Assembly (NCBI GenBank): GCA_030848705.1
Contig: CM061238.1
Span: 50,941,133-51,005,132, forward strand
Source: Heracleum sosnowskyi
Taxonomy: Eukaryota; Streptophyta; Magnoliopsida; Apiales; Apiaceae
Direction: 5' to 3'
Length of the DNA: 64,000 nt
In this document: piece after piece, positions 22,661 through 31,962 of the stretch
Layout: every line of letters begins with the position of its first letter
Position numbering within the stretch: the first letter of the stretch is position 1
Notes under the pieces: model-generated
Told to the model about the DNA's origin: nothing
Seen by the model: the letters and a program-made list of their open reading frames with translations, nothing else
Databases searched by the model: none
Made by a program: the position numbers and the translations under genes

Positions 22661-22975
22661 CTCCCATCATAAACACCAAAAAAAAGAATGGCAAGAAAAG
22701 AGAAGGGATAGAAAAAAAATGAGTCAATACCATCAAAGAGAGAGAAATAGATAGTGTATGTGAGAGTCCCAATTGAAACTAAACAAAACCAGTAGAAAAA
22801 AAAACCCATCCAAAATCAACTGTTACCAAGAAAAACCCAACAATATGAAAAAAAAGTAACCAATTTGAAGAGAAGATAAGAAGAAAAAATAAATCAAAAT
22901 ACATGTTTTAAACCCAGCATGTGACAACCATCACGTTCAACTATCAATCAACCTATCCCGGATCGAACGAACCTA

Positions 22976-23269
22976 GCTCTTGATACCATATTAAATAACC
23001 AGTAGCTCTAAAACCTTAAGGTGTCAAAAGAAGTCCCCAACATGATCTTATACTCTTATATTATAACAAATATTATTCAACACTCCCCCTCAATAGTATG
23101 GGGAGAAGATAGAAAAGTAAATATTATTATAATAAACTTGTTATCGATTACAATAGAGAAGAGGCTTATATAGCCAATAACCAAACAGTAATAAAGGAAA
23201 TTGTCATAATAAAGGAAACAATTACAATAACGGAACTATCCAATAAAAATAATATTTTATATGTTAACA
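22976..23269 (-). mobile_element. Short LTR-like (TRIM/LARD-like) fragment
   Basis: On the minus strand it begins TGTTAACATATAAAAT (23269). It contains a GAGGGGGAGTGTTGAATA block. It ends just before TGGTATCAAGAGC (22988-22976), which differs from the usual Met-tRNA primer site by one inserted base. This looks like an LTR of about 280 bp followed by its primer site. No internal domain or second LTR is present here; a related partial copy lies near 947-1110. Confidence 0.45.
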
Positions 23270-24482
23270 CTATGATTTTTGTTTTTCTATTTTGAAACAT
23301 TTAAATTTATTTTAATATAATAATTACTGGGCGTCGGCAAAGTAAAACATATCTAGCAGAAGGCTAAAATAATGTATTGGTAAACTTTTTAAATATAATA
23401 CTTATGGCAACATAAACCATATAATTCCTAAAAAAAATTAAAAAAAAATTTCGACTTCCTAAGTATTATATATATATAGGCAAGTGCTCAAATGAGACCC
23501 TCTCTTATTGTGAGAACTGAGACTTAATCTCAGCCACATGTTTTTTATATGTATATTAAATCCTGACCATAAATCACAAATCTAAATTTATTCCTCCCTC
23601 GTGTATCTCTCTCCTTCCCCATTTTCATTTCTTTTCCATTCACCTTAATTACTACAGTGCCTTCCTCCATGTTGTTATGTCGTCTCCATCAGATAAATTA
23701 ACATTGTCGTCGTTTAAACACCATTGCCTCGATCTAGTTGTTCTCTTTCTCGTCTCTTTCCTCTCCCACCTCCATCTACCTCATCCACCTCATCCACCAC
23801 CACTCACCTGCTGCTCCACCTCCGTGATATCCACAATCGCCACCAAGGCCACCACCATCCTCCACCGTAGATATATATACATATATACATCATCACCATA
23901 TACGCACACACCTATTCATACACATACTACCATAAAATTATAAACTTTTGATGCTCATTTTAAAAACTTAAGAACATATCTAGTTTTAAAATCGTCGGAA
24001 GTACCCAGATTTGAAAAATATTGGTGATTTTTTTCCTTTTTTTGGTGATTTACGTATAAAATTTGGTGATTCGGGTTTATTTTGATGATTGGGATCTGAA
24101 TTTGATGACCGTTGATTTACCATCGGTGCTCCTTCCGTCGTTGTTCCATGCTCTTCGGCGATTATTAATAGTTACTATTTGCGATGAATTTAGTCAGGAA
24201 ATACACATATCAGGTAGCCTTGTTTTAGATTTGAAAATTTTCAGATTTGATTTATTCCGTTTAATAGTGGTGGTGGTGGTTGCGAAAACAGCAAGGGCGA
24301 TGAAAGGTGTTTGGTGGATATAGTTGTCATGATGGTGTTAGGCATGAGGAAGGTTAAACTTTTGATGATTTGTTATGAAATTTTTTGGTGATTTGTGTTG
24401 AAATTTGGTGATTCGTGTTGAAATTTTAGTGGTTCAGACGTAGCTTTGGTGATTCTGATAGACTAACAGTGTCATCGTGGTT
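23270..24482. other. Unassigned intergenic DNA with a repeated TTTGGTGATT motif
   Basis: No gene can be supported. The stretch starting GGCAAGTGCTCAAATGAGAC (about 23482) resembles the ends of a plant repeat family, but I could not find a matching other end. An 88-codon ORF at 23677-23943 is Pro/His/Thr-rich low complexity. From about 24000 to 24460 the motif TTTGGTGATT or close variants recurs about eight times at irregular spacing. Confidence 0.4.
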
Positions 24483-25709
24483 TGTTATATATGAATATCA
24501 CTAGGAAACTAGACAGAGGGGGGGTGAATGGATAGTTTGAATGTTTTTCGTTTTCTTGAAACTTAAAAGCTGAGTTAGATTGTGTAGTATGAAAATGCGG
24601 AAATAAAATAAACAGAACACTTACAATCAATTTAATCTACTTTGTATAAAGTAAATCAAATACTACAGCTTCCAAAATTTCACAAGTGAAATTCTGGCTT
24701 CTAAACAAGAACAGTGTTTTCTTGTTTTCTTACAGAGAAAAGAGTGCTTGGATAATTCTATGTGTTTCTCTCTTACATCTAACTATAGGGTGTGCACAAT
24801 ATATATATATTCTATACAAACTAGTGCACACACCTATTTACATAGCTACCCCTAACTGTAACTCCAACTTGTTCTTCCATAAGAGGTTAATTGTGTCAGG
24901 AAGGACCACTTGCTTTCTGTCGTCCTTTCCCGTTTCTGTAGCTGCTTGTCTCTATTCTTTCTCTCCAAGTTTTGTTGTAGATTTGCCATCTGTCTTTGGA
25001 CCACCTCACCGTAACAGATGATTCAGTATTTGTCTCCATGAACTCTGATACTGTACCTTGATTTGTCTTATTGTAAATCGCCTAAGTGTTGACATCGTGA
25101 ACTCCAGCATACTCCTTATCCTGTGACTTGTCGACATAGGGCATTTCTGACTTTGTTATATGAGGACTTTGCTATATGGGTATTTTAGGAGTATGCGAAA
25201 TGGCATATTTCTGACTTCACGATATGGCCTTTTGAGGACTTCACGATTTAGTACATTTCAGACTTTGCGATCTCAACACTTCACGACATGTGCCTTGAAG
25301 ATTTCACGACATAGTTCATTTCAGACTATGCGATCTCAGCACTTTATGACATGGACTTTGAGGACTTCACGACATAGGTCATTCTGACTTCACGATATAG
25401 GGACTTAGACAAATTTCTGCAACTTATTTCTTCAAGGCCTTATTCACTTTTATCTTCCTGCATGAACAAACTGAACTTCTTCCAGGACAATTATTTCATG
25501 GCCTATGTACATTCTAGGTGCAAGAAACTTACTAAGCTCATTATAAACTTGAGCATACAGAATAAAGCTAAGTGTATGAAAACAAGACAAGTACAATAGA
25601 GACCTATACTATATCCTAGTGATAAACTTCACTAGGTCATGTAGAGTGACATAGTCACAAGGTGTAGGCTTGTTAATAGTGGTATTCAGACATGCCTTGA
25701 GCCTAAAAA
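24483..25709 (-). repeat. Sirevirus 3' LTR (minus strand)
   Basis: This is about 1.2 kb, running on the minus strand from just after the polypurine tract to ATATATAACA at 24483. The CACCCCCCCTCTGTCTAG block near its end is typical of Sirevirus LTR 3' ends. The start is mutated (TTTTTAGGC where TGTTAGGC-like text is expected). Its middle (25140-25400) holds an irregular repeat of GACTTCACGA-type motifs. ORFs at 24686-25021 and 25160-25387 are LTR and repeat noise. Confidence 0.6.
25140..25400. repeat. Irregular array of GACTTCACGAYATRG motifs
   Basis: About ten degenerate copies of GACTTCACGATATGG/GACTTTGCGATCTC occur at spacings of roughly 15-40 bp. Clear ones are at about 25212, 25233, 25252, 25276, 25297, 25360 and 25388. 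They lie within the LTR and could be protein-binding repeats or the relic of slippage. Confidence 0.55.
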
Positions 25710-25710
25710 T

Positions 25711-25720
25711 CTTCCCCAAA
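25711..25720 (-). promoter_or_regulatory. Sirevirus polypurine tract
   Basis: Minus-strand TTTGGGGAAG lies between the end of the post-pol ORF and the LTR start. It is the expected plus-strand primer site. Confidence 0.55.
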
Positions 25721-25852
25721 TTGTGGGTAAGAAACTTAGGCACAATTTCATGTCTGATAACAAGCCTAACTTACATAAAAGGAAACATACTTCAGAGAAA
25801 ATAGCAGATGAACATTATGAACAAGATTTGATTACAAGTGGAAAATGATAGC

Positions 25853-26459
25853 TTACAGATGATTTTTCTGTTGCTGAACAACTTCAGATTCCATTTGCTT
25901 TTCTTGATAATCATCATAGACCTTCTTCTTTCTAGCTTCTTCCCTTCTGTTCATTTCTGAAATGGCTATCATAATTTCATCCCTTGCAATCAGTTCTTCT
26001 AAGATAGGAGAGTCTTCTAAATCTTTAACTGCAGCTTTCAGGGCACTTTCTACATAAGAGTCCAGGAAGTCCATCCTTATTTTGCTTATCCCTACATTTC
26101 TATTTCTGTACTCCACCACATAAGGATTGAGCTTCACTTTGCATAGCCCTTTCTTTCTTAACTCCTTAGCCTTCTCTTCCATTTCTGCCATCTCCTTTTC
26201 TTTCTGAATTCTCTTCTCTTCATTCCACTTCCTTAGTTCTTCTTGATAATCAGAGTGCATTTTCAAGTACCTGGAAATTTATATCTTCCGCATTCTTTCT
26301 TCCTTTTCTTCAAAATTCAGCAAGGCATTGATCCTTTCTAGTTCATAGATTGGGAAGTATTGCCAGCTTCCAGTTTTCATATCTTTCTCCCTTCCATCAG
26401 TGTATTTGATCTCTAGATGATCTTGTATCACTTTGACTTCAAAGATTCTTTGGGCTCTC
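25853..26459 (-). pseudogene. Sirevirus post-pol ORF, C-terminal part
   Basis: The minus-strand frame begins at the Copia-B junction with RAQRIFEVKVIQDHLEIKYT. It has one in-frame stop (26279-26281) and continues to 25853. It includes a long Glu/Lys-rich coiled coil (RKWNEEKRIQKEKEMAEMEE) and a conserved-looking block, ISKIRMDFLDSYV. There is no transmembrane segment or signal peptide in this part. In Sireviruses an ORF in this position has been called env-like; nothing here shows an envelope function. The polypurine tract and LTR follow within 150 bp. Confidence 0.6.
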
Positions 26460-26696
26460 TGAAGGAATTTACGGATGAGCGGAAGCGTGATATAACAATT
26501 ATTCCGTAAAAACCATGTATCGCACATATAGAAAAACATATAAAATCTAGAGCGAGGGGAATCGTAACCATACCTTGCGAATCGAAGCTTTAAAATCGAT
26601 GGTTGCAAGCAGTTGCTCCTCAGAGTGTGAAGCACTCTACCGGTATCCACCAAGAATTTTCCTTCGATGAATTCTTCAAAAAACTCTAAGACCTTT

Positions 26697-26751
<55 letters not shown>

Positions 26752-27145
26752 GCTAGCTTCTTTTCTAGGTTTTTCACAAAAACAAGATATCCTTAGAATG
26801 AACTATCTCATTCTATTTATAGGGCTTTTCTAGGGTTTTAATAATATATCTATATCTATATATATATATATTAACCCCACATTTCTAAAATGCTTTAATA
26901 ATGATTAAAACTATTTTAATCATTATTTCTTTTTCTAAACTATTTAGAAAATAATTCTTCCTCTTTCATAATATAAATCTTTTCATCAAAGAAAATATTC
27001 TTTTATGGTGTGACCCTGTAGGTTCAATATTAAGCCGGTAGTAGAAATAAATAATAATAAACTTTAATTATTATTTATATGAATTCGAATAATTCATTAA
27101 ATATAATTAATTGATTAATTATTTTTATTCTACATCGTGAGTGAT

Positions 27146-27869
27146 CACTACGTCAAATTTGGGCTTTCGTCACTCTTTTGTACAGTAAGGGCTGTGACAC
27201 TTTGGAAAAAACGAGTGGCTAAAGATCATCGTCCCAAGTTTTAGCCACACAATTGTTTTTTGAGTGACCGAAGACACATTTTTTGGAAGATTTAGTCACA
27301 ATTTATAAAAGTGTGACAATTGAGAGATGAAACAGCATGTTTTTTTTGTTGACTTTGACCAAATCCAACATTTATAGTCATACTTGAGAGATAGAAGTGT
27401 GACAAAAAATAGTGACGCTTCTTTGTTGTATCTAAATGTTACCAAACGGTCACAGTCATTTTCGGGGATGTGGCTAAATGTGAAATAACCTATGGTCACT
27501 ACATTTTATATGTGACTAAAAAGTAGAGTTTTCTGCATTATGTCAGATCTTTGTTCGCTAAGGCAGCTAAAAACTAGTGACTGTATTATTGTGTGACTAA
27601 AAAGTACTCTGTTTTCAGGAACAGAGCATTCTGTTTTGAGGATCCTCATTTCCAACTGATCTGTCACATTATTACATTTGGGTGTGGCAAAATATTTGAC
27701 CACTGGACATGAAGTATTGGTATAGCAGATTAACCAGAAATGACAAACACAAACTTGATTTATCCAAGTTGCATACCAGATGAGCTTAAAACTTGATAAT
27801 GAAGCTTAAAACTAGAACAATTCAACTAATCCATGTCATTCGGCCAACATTAGAATTCACCATTACATA
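27146..27869. repeat. CACTA left terminus and subterminal repeat region
   Basis: The 28-bp terminal repeat is followed by many copies of short motifs in both orientations. Examples are GTGGCTAAA, TTTAGCCACAC and GTGACTAAAAAGTA (27513 and 27593), with GTCACA scattered through. In En/Spm the subterminal repeats are binding sites of TNPA; here that role is inferred. No gene lies in this 720-bp stretch. Confidence 0.7.
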
Positions 27870-28306
27870 TTAATTCTTCATCAAATAAAAAACAAAGAAA
27901 ATGACCAAGACAATGATAACATTATACAACTTCCCACGTATGACATGAACCTCCTTTCGAAGATCTTCAACTGTTGACATGCAGTTTTGCAGGTCAGTCT
28001 TCACAACATCAACTTCTTTCTGGATCTTGATCTTCATGCCAACTGGTTCAGGATCAATCCATTCCCAAAACGAACATTTGGGTCCAGAAGACTTGAAAAG
28101 GGAATTCAAATTAAAAGCTGTTTATTAAATTTAACAGATGAAACTGATAGACATCAGCTTACCAATGAACTTGATTTGTGGCACACCCGAAATCTTCTTC
28201 CAGGGTTGTCAAGTGTGTTTGATGTTCTAATCCGGGCAGGAAGACCACAGTAGCACAGATCACATCGATTTTGGTTTGAGCTGTAGGAATTTGAAGACGA
28301 CATCAT
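27870..28306 (-). CDS. GRF-type zinc-finger protein with C-terminal membrane segment
   Basis: There are two exons on the minus strand, 28306-28163 and 28091-27870. They are joined in frame across a 71-bp intron with GT (28162-28161) and AG (28093-28092) borders. The predicted protein has 121 residues. It has the GRF finger pattern CYCGLPARIRTSNTLDNPGRRF...C...CSFWEWID (Cys 18, 20, 42 and 54), then a short coiled-coil stretch (about 65-100), and ends with a hydrophobic segment (VIIVLVIFFVFYL, about 103-115) like a tail anchor. GRF fingers bind single-stranded nucleic acid in other proteins. An acceptor site lies just upstream (TTTTTTCTCCAG near 28334), so a 5' exon, possibly shared with the TNPD-like gene, is likely. 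Confidence 0.72.
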
Positions 28307-28446
28307 GATCAGGCCTCTTTCTTTGCACACACCTGGAGAAAAAAAACAGGAATTCAAACAGAGCATAGAATTTAACCATACAATAGAATTTAGCATTACA
28401 TAAAAAACATGGAAAATGACAAACATAATGATAATAATTACCGGAT

Positions 28447-29088
28447 TCAGTTAGCATTACGTATAATAATACCCTTACAGTCCTGTCTGAAGTAATCATC
28501 ACGAGATTCATTACCCAAGTCACGTGGATCTACAGGTGGTAATATATTATCATTGTGAGGAAAAATTACAGTACTGAAATCCTCATTGACATCATCGTAC
28601 AGATCTCTATAATTCTTAGGAGGTGTCATCAAGACAATAGACATTTTTTTATCCAGCTGGTCTTTAACATAAAACACCTGTCGTGCTTGTGAGGCCAATA
28701 TGAACGGATCATCCTTGTGGCCTAATCTGTTAAGTTCGACCAACGTGTAACCCAAGCCATCTTGCTTGACACCATTTCTACTGTCAACCCAGTCGCACAT
28801 GAAAAGAGGAATTTTCTTAATATGATAATCTAGTACCCATATCTCTCGTAGAACCCCGTAATAAAAGTTCTTTCCATAGGTTACTACTTCTTTAGAAATG
28901 TGCATCTCAGTTGCCTCTACACAAACCCCACTGTTCTGGTGAATTCTGCCATCACGAATTTTTGTACGAAATGTATAGCCATTGATGTCATATACATCGT
29001 ATTTGTTCACGATTCTGCGTGCTCCATGTGAGATCCACTTAACTGTTTCTGATACACTTTCGTTGGAGATCGATAACTCACTTTCAAC
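28447..29088 (-). pseudogene. TNPD-like transposase, 3' exon (DUF4216-like domain)
   Basis: This exon begins after an AG acceptor (29090-29089) and ends at a TGA (28447-28449). It contains GYTFRTKIRDGRIHQNSGV, then CDWVDSRNGVKQD and DPFILASQARQVFYVKD. This is the pattern of the DUF4216 domain found at the C-terminal end of En/Spm-type TNPD/TNP2 transposases. The exon joins in frame to the small exon at 29175-29274. The protein is not functional as a transposase because the catalytic part upstream is missing. Confidence 0.8.
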
Positions 29089-29174
29089 CTAAATTACACA
29101 ATAACAAGGATAAGATTCAGCTTGCACAAATTACAATTGAGAAAAAACTAAGATCATACTGATTTAAATATTAC

Positions 29175-29274
29175 CTTGTTGCGTAACCAGTGACCAAACG
29201 TTGTGCTATGCTCTTTCTCCAGCCATGCTTGTTGTTTACCAGGATGTTTGTTTTTCAAAAATGTCATGTGTTGT
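29175..29274 (-). pseudogene. TNPD-like transposase, small internal exon
   Basis: This 100-nt exon has an AG acceptor at 29276-29275 and a GT donor at 29174-29173. It encodes HPGKQQAWLEKEHSTTFGHWL, a segment that precedes DUF4216 in TNPD proteins. It is phase-compatible with the downstream exon, but not with the only good donor at the end of the first exon (GTAAGG near 29363). That supports a deletion between them. Confidence 0.65.
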
Positions 29275-29344
29275 CTGCAAGTACAAAAATGAGTATCAAA
29301 TATGATCCTACTGTTAAATAAAAGAAAAACACAAATAAACATGT

Positions 29345-30385
29345 TCAGTAGGAGTCCTTACTCGATATACGGCACAACCAAGGTGGAAGGTTGTAAATGA
29401 CAGTTAATACTGGCCACACACTGTGATTCCTATTCCCTCTGTTTACATCAACCCCGTCTGTGGAAATGCCAAGCCGAAGATTTCTTGGATCAGATGCAAT
29501 TTCCGGAAATTTGTCGTCTATTGCTTTCCATGCAGGTGAATCAGATGGGTGCCGTAGAACACCGGGCTTTTTCGAACTGGTGGAGTGCCATATCAAATCT
29601 TTTGATATGCTTTTCACTTTATAAAGTCGTTTCAGTCGTGGAATAAGGGGGAAGTACCATAATACCTTTGTAGGAACATTTTCGTATATGACTTTAGTCT
29701 TCTCATCCACCTTCCACCGTGACATGCCACAAGTTGGACATACCACCATGTCCTTGTAATCCTTCCTGTAAAGAATGCAGTTGTTAATGCAAGCATGTAT
29801 CTTTTCGTATCCTGACCCCATTGCTGTCATTATCTTTTTGGCCTCATATGTGTTGTTCACCATCTCGTTACCTTCTGCAGGCAGCATCCTTTTCAACAGA
29901 AGTAGCATTTCAGTAAAGCAATTATTTGTCATTCCATGCTTACTCTTCAAGTTTAGTAGTTCAACTGTTGCAGACAACTTTGTGAAGTTAGGACAATATT
30001 TATACAAGGGCTTCTCCGCATCTGCAAGTAGTTCTTGAAACTTGTCAATGTCAGCTATGAAATTGTCTTCCGTAGCTTTTACCATTTCTATTGTTTCTGC
30101 AGCATCTGTTGGAAATTCTACTGCATCAAACTGGTTGAAAGTTGTTGGCTTGTCTTCTTCTCCATGTTTAATCCACCTTGTATAATTCCGATCGAATCCC
30201 TTAACGAGTAAGTGGTAATGGACCTCATCCACCGAAAGAGAGAAGTGGTTTAAACAGCTTACACATGGACATGGAATAGTCTTCGTTGACATATTCAGAT
30301 GAGAAACCGCAAAATCGATAAATGCTACAACTCCATCCATATATGGTTCACTGTTTCTATCGGTTACCATCCAAGACTTACCCAT
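29345..30385 (-). pseudogene. TNPD-like (TNP2/Transposase_21) transposase, N-terminal exon
   Basis: From ATG 30385 this frame encodes 346 residues. An N-terminal transposase-associated domain (SWMVTDRNSEPYMDGVVAFI...CPCVSC, about 1-80) comes first. The start of the Transposase_21 domain follows (about 135 onward), with CINNCILYRKDYKDMVVCPTCG and SDPRNLRLGISTDGVDV. The family's domain continues well past LPPWLC, but here the frame turns into unrelated residues and stops. Most of the catalytic region is therefore deleted. Its 5' region faces the 174-bp array and the divergent TNPA-like gene. Confidence 0.85.
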
Positions 30386-30770
30386 AACTACAGCCTAACT
30401 ACAGCAATTACGAGCATATTACAGCATAACTAAACCAATTACGAGCATATTAGAGCATAACTACAGCAATTACGAGCATATATCAAAGCATAAAATTCAA
30501 AAATTAGCATATATTTAACACATGACTTACTGAAATTAGGGATGAAATCGTTGTGGATGAAAGTATGAGTGGTTTCTGTCGGCTGCTTGTTTGAAGCTAC
30601 TTGTTTGAATCCGATTAGAAGCGGCAGCTAGTGTGGTTTCCAATTGAGAGAATAAGCTTTCCACTTAGGTATTTGACCCCCATAGCCGCGCGCTGCTCCC
30701 TCTGGACTGAACCTGTTCAAGGCCCAATTAGAATAGTGTTGGCCCAAATAGAATAGTGTTGGCCCAAATC
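30386..30770. promoter_or_regulatory. Putative TNPD promoter side of the divergent spacer
   Basis: No gene is present. Near 30395-30490 an ACTACAGCAATTACGAGCAT-type unit is repeated about three times. At 30719-30769 a 20-bp unit, GGCCCAAATAGAATAGTGTT, occurs about 2.5 times directly before the 174-bp array. The region should hold the 5' leader and promoter of the minus-strand transposase gene. Confidence 0.45.
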
Positions 30771-31502
30771 GAAAGAACGAGATTCGACCCCGATTGGGGA
30801 AATAATTTTTTTTAATGCATTTTTCGACGATCCAACCGTACGGATGTTAATGGATACGCATTGTGATGTTGGGGAAAAATAATCGAAAAATCGGGAATTT
30901 ATCTTGTACGACATTTTTTGAGGGATCTGGCCAAAGTACTACTCGAAAGAACGAGATTCGACCCCGATTGGGGAAATAATTTTTTTTAATGCATTTTTCG
31001 ACGATCCAACCGTACGGATGTTAATGGATACGCATTGTGATGTTGGGGAAAAATAATCGAAAAATCGGGAATTTATCTTGTACGACATTTTTTGAGGGAT
31101 CTGGCCAAAGTACTACTCGAAAGAACGAGATTCGACCCCGATTGGGGAAATAATTTTTTTTAATGCATTTTTCGACGATCCAACCGTACGGATGTTAATG
31201 GATACGCATTGTGATGTTGGGGAAAAATAATCGAAAAATCGGGAATTTATCTTGTACGACATTTTTTGAGGGATCTGGCCAAAGTACTACTCGAAAGAAC
31301 GAGATTCGACCCCGATTGGGGAAATAATTTTTTTTAATGCATTTTTCGACGATCCAACCGTACGGATGTTAATGGATACGCATTGTGATGTTGGGGAAAA
31401 ATAATCGAAAAATCAGGAATTTATCTTGTACGACATTTTTTGAGGGATCTGGCCAAAGTACTACTCGAAAGAACGAGATTCGACCCCGATTGGGGAAATA
31501 AT
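30771..31502. repeat. 174-bp tandem array, 4.2 copies, between divergent CACTA genes
   Basis: The unit GAAAGAACGAGATTCGACCC... starts at 30771, 30945, 31119, 31293 and 31467, an exact 174-bp period, with the fifth copy cut off after about 36 bp. By eye copies 1-3 are identical and copy 4 has one change (AATCAGG for AATCGGG). All reading frames within the unit contain stops, so it is not coding. Its place between the two transposase genes suggests an enhancer, a protein-binding array or a source of small RNAs; none is shown. Confidence 0.95.
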
Positions 31503-31962
31503 ATAACATAAAAATATATATTCGTCTAAAAATCGGCAACATCACTTTACCAATTCACTTCCCCCCAAAATATCAAACTTCCCCCCAATTCACTTTCAAC
31601 ATCACTTTACCCAACTCACATTCAAACTCTCCCTCTCTGTGCACCATAATCTCTCCACAACTTTCAGTCGGTGAAATTAGGTTACGCCGTCGGTCAGATC
31701 TGGTGACCCAATCTGGTTTATGTTCATGAAATTAGGGTTTTTTCCACCGGCGTTTAAATCACCTTGCTTGTCGCAGGTAAACCATTCTTCCACAGACTAT
31801 ATGTTTGAGATATATGGTTGGAGAGATTGCATATTTGAGTTGTATTTGAGAGATTGGGACGAATTGAGTTCCAATTATATGAATAATACTACTTATGCTT
31901 TAATGTTGATGTATTAATATCTGACATTGTTGTGCTTGTTGTCTACAGCTAATTTGAGTACC
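31503..31962 (+). promoter_or_regulatory. Promoter and 5' untranslated region of the TNPA-like gene
   Basis: After the array comes AT-rich text (ATAACATAAAAATATATATT, 31503 on), then repeated CTTCCCCCCAA and ACATCACTTTACC pyrimidine-rich patches (31540-31640). These are typical of plant 5' leaders. A 5' UTR intron is likely: donor CGCAG|GTAAAC at 31776/31777 and acceptor CTACAG at 31948. The ATG follows 14 bases later. An ORF at 31720-31917 in this leader is not expected to be a gene. Confidence 0.5.

Noticed and set aside
23677..23943. 88-codon ORF rich in His, Pro and Thr
   Set aside because: Low-complexity composition from CAC/CCA runs and no splice or domain support.
24686..25387. ORFs in the Sirevirus LTR (24686-25021 and 25160-25387)
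   Set aside because: They lie antisense in LTR and motif-repeat DNA and have no recognisable domain.
26699..26746. (GA)n run as a regulatory GAGA element
   Set aside because: A simple microsatellite within an LTR leader; no evidence of function beyond slippage.
30717..30914. Minus-strand 65-codon ORF over the 174-bp array, repeated in each unit
   Set aside because: Every unit ends this frame with a stop and all six frames of the repeat are closed, so it is a by-product of the array.
30771..31502. Array considered as CRISPR-like
   Set aside because: The whole 174-bp unit is repeated without variable spacers, and this is a plant transposon.
31720..31917. 65-codon ORF upstream of the TNPA-like gene
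   Set aside because: It spans a predicted 5' UTR intron and has no coding features.
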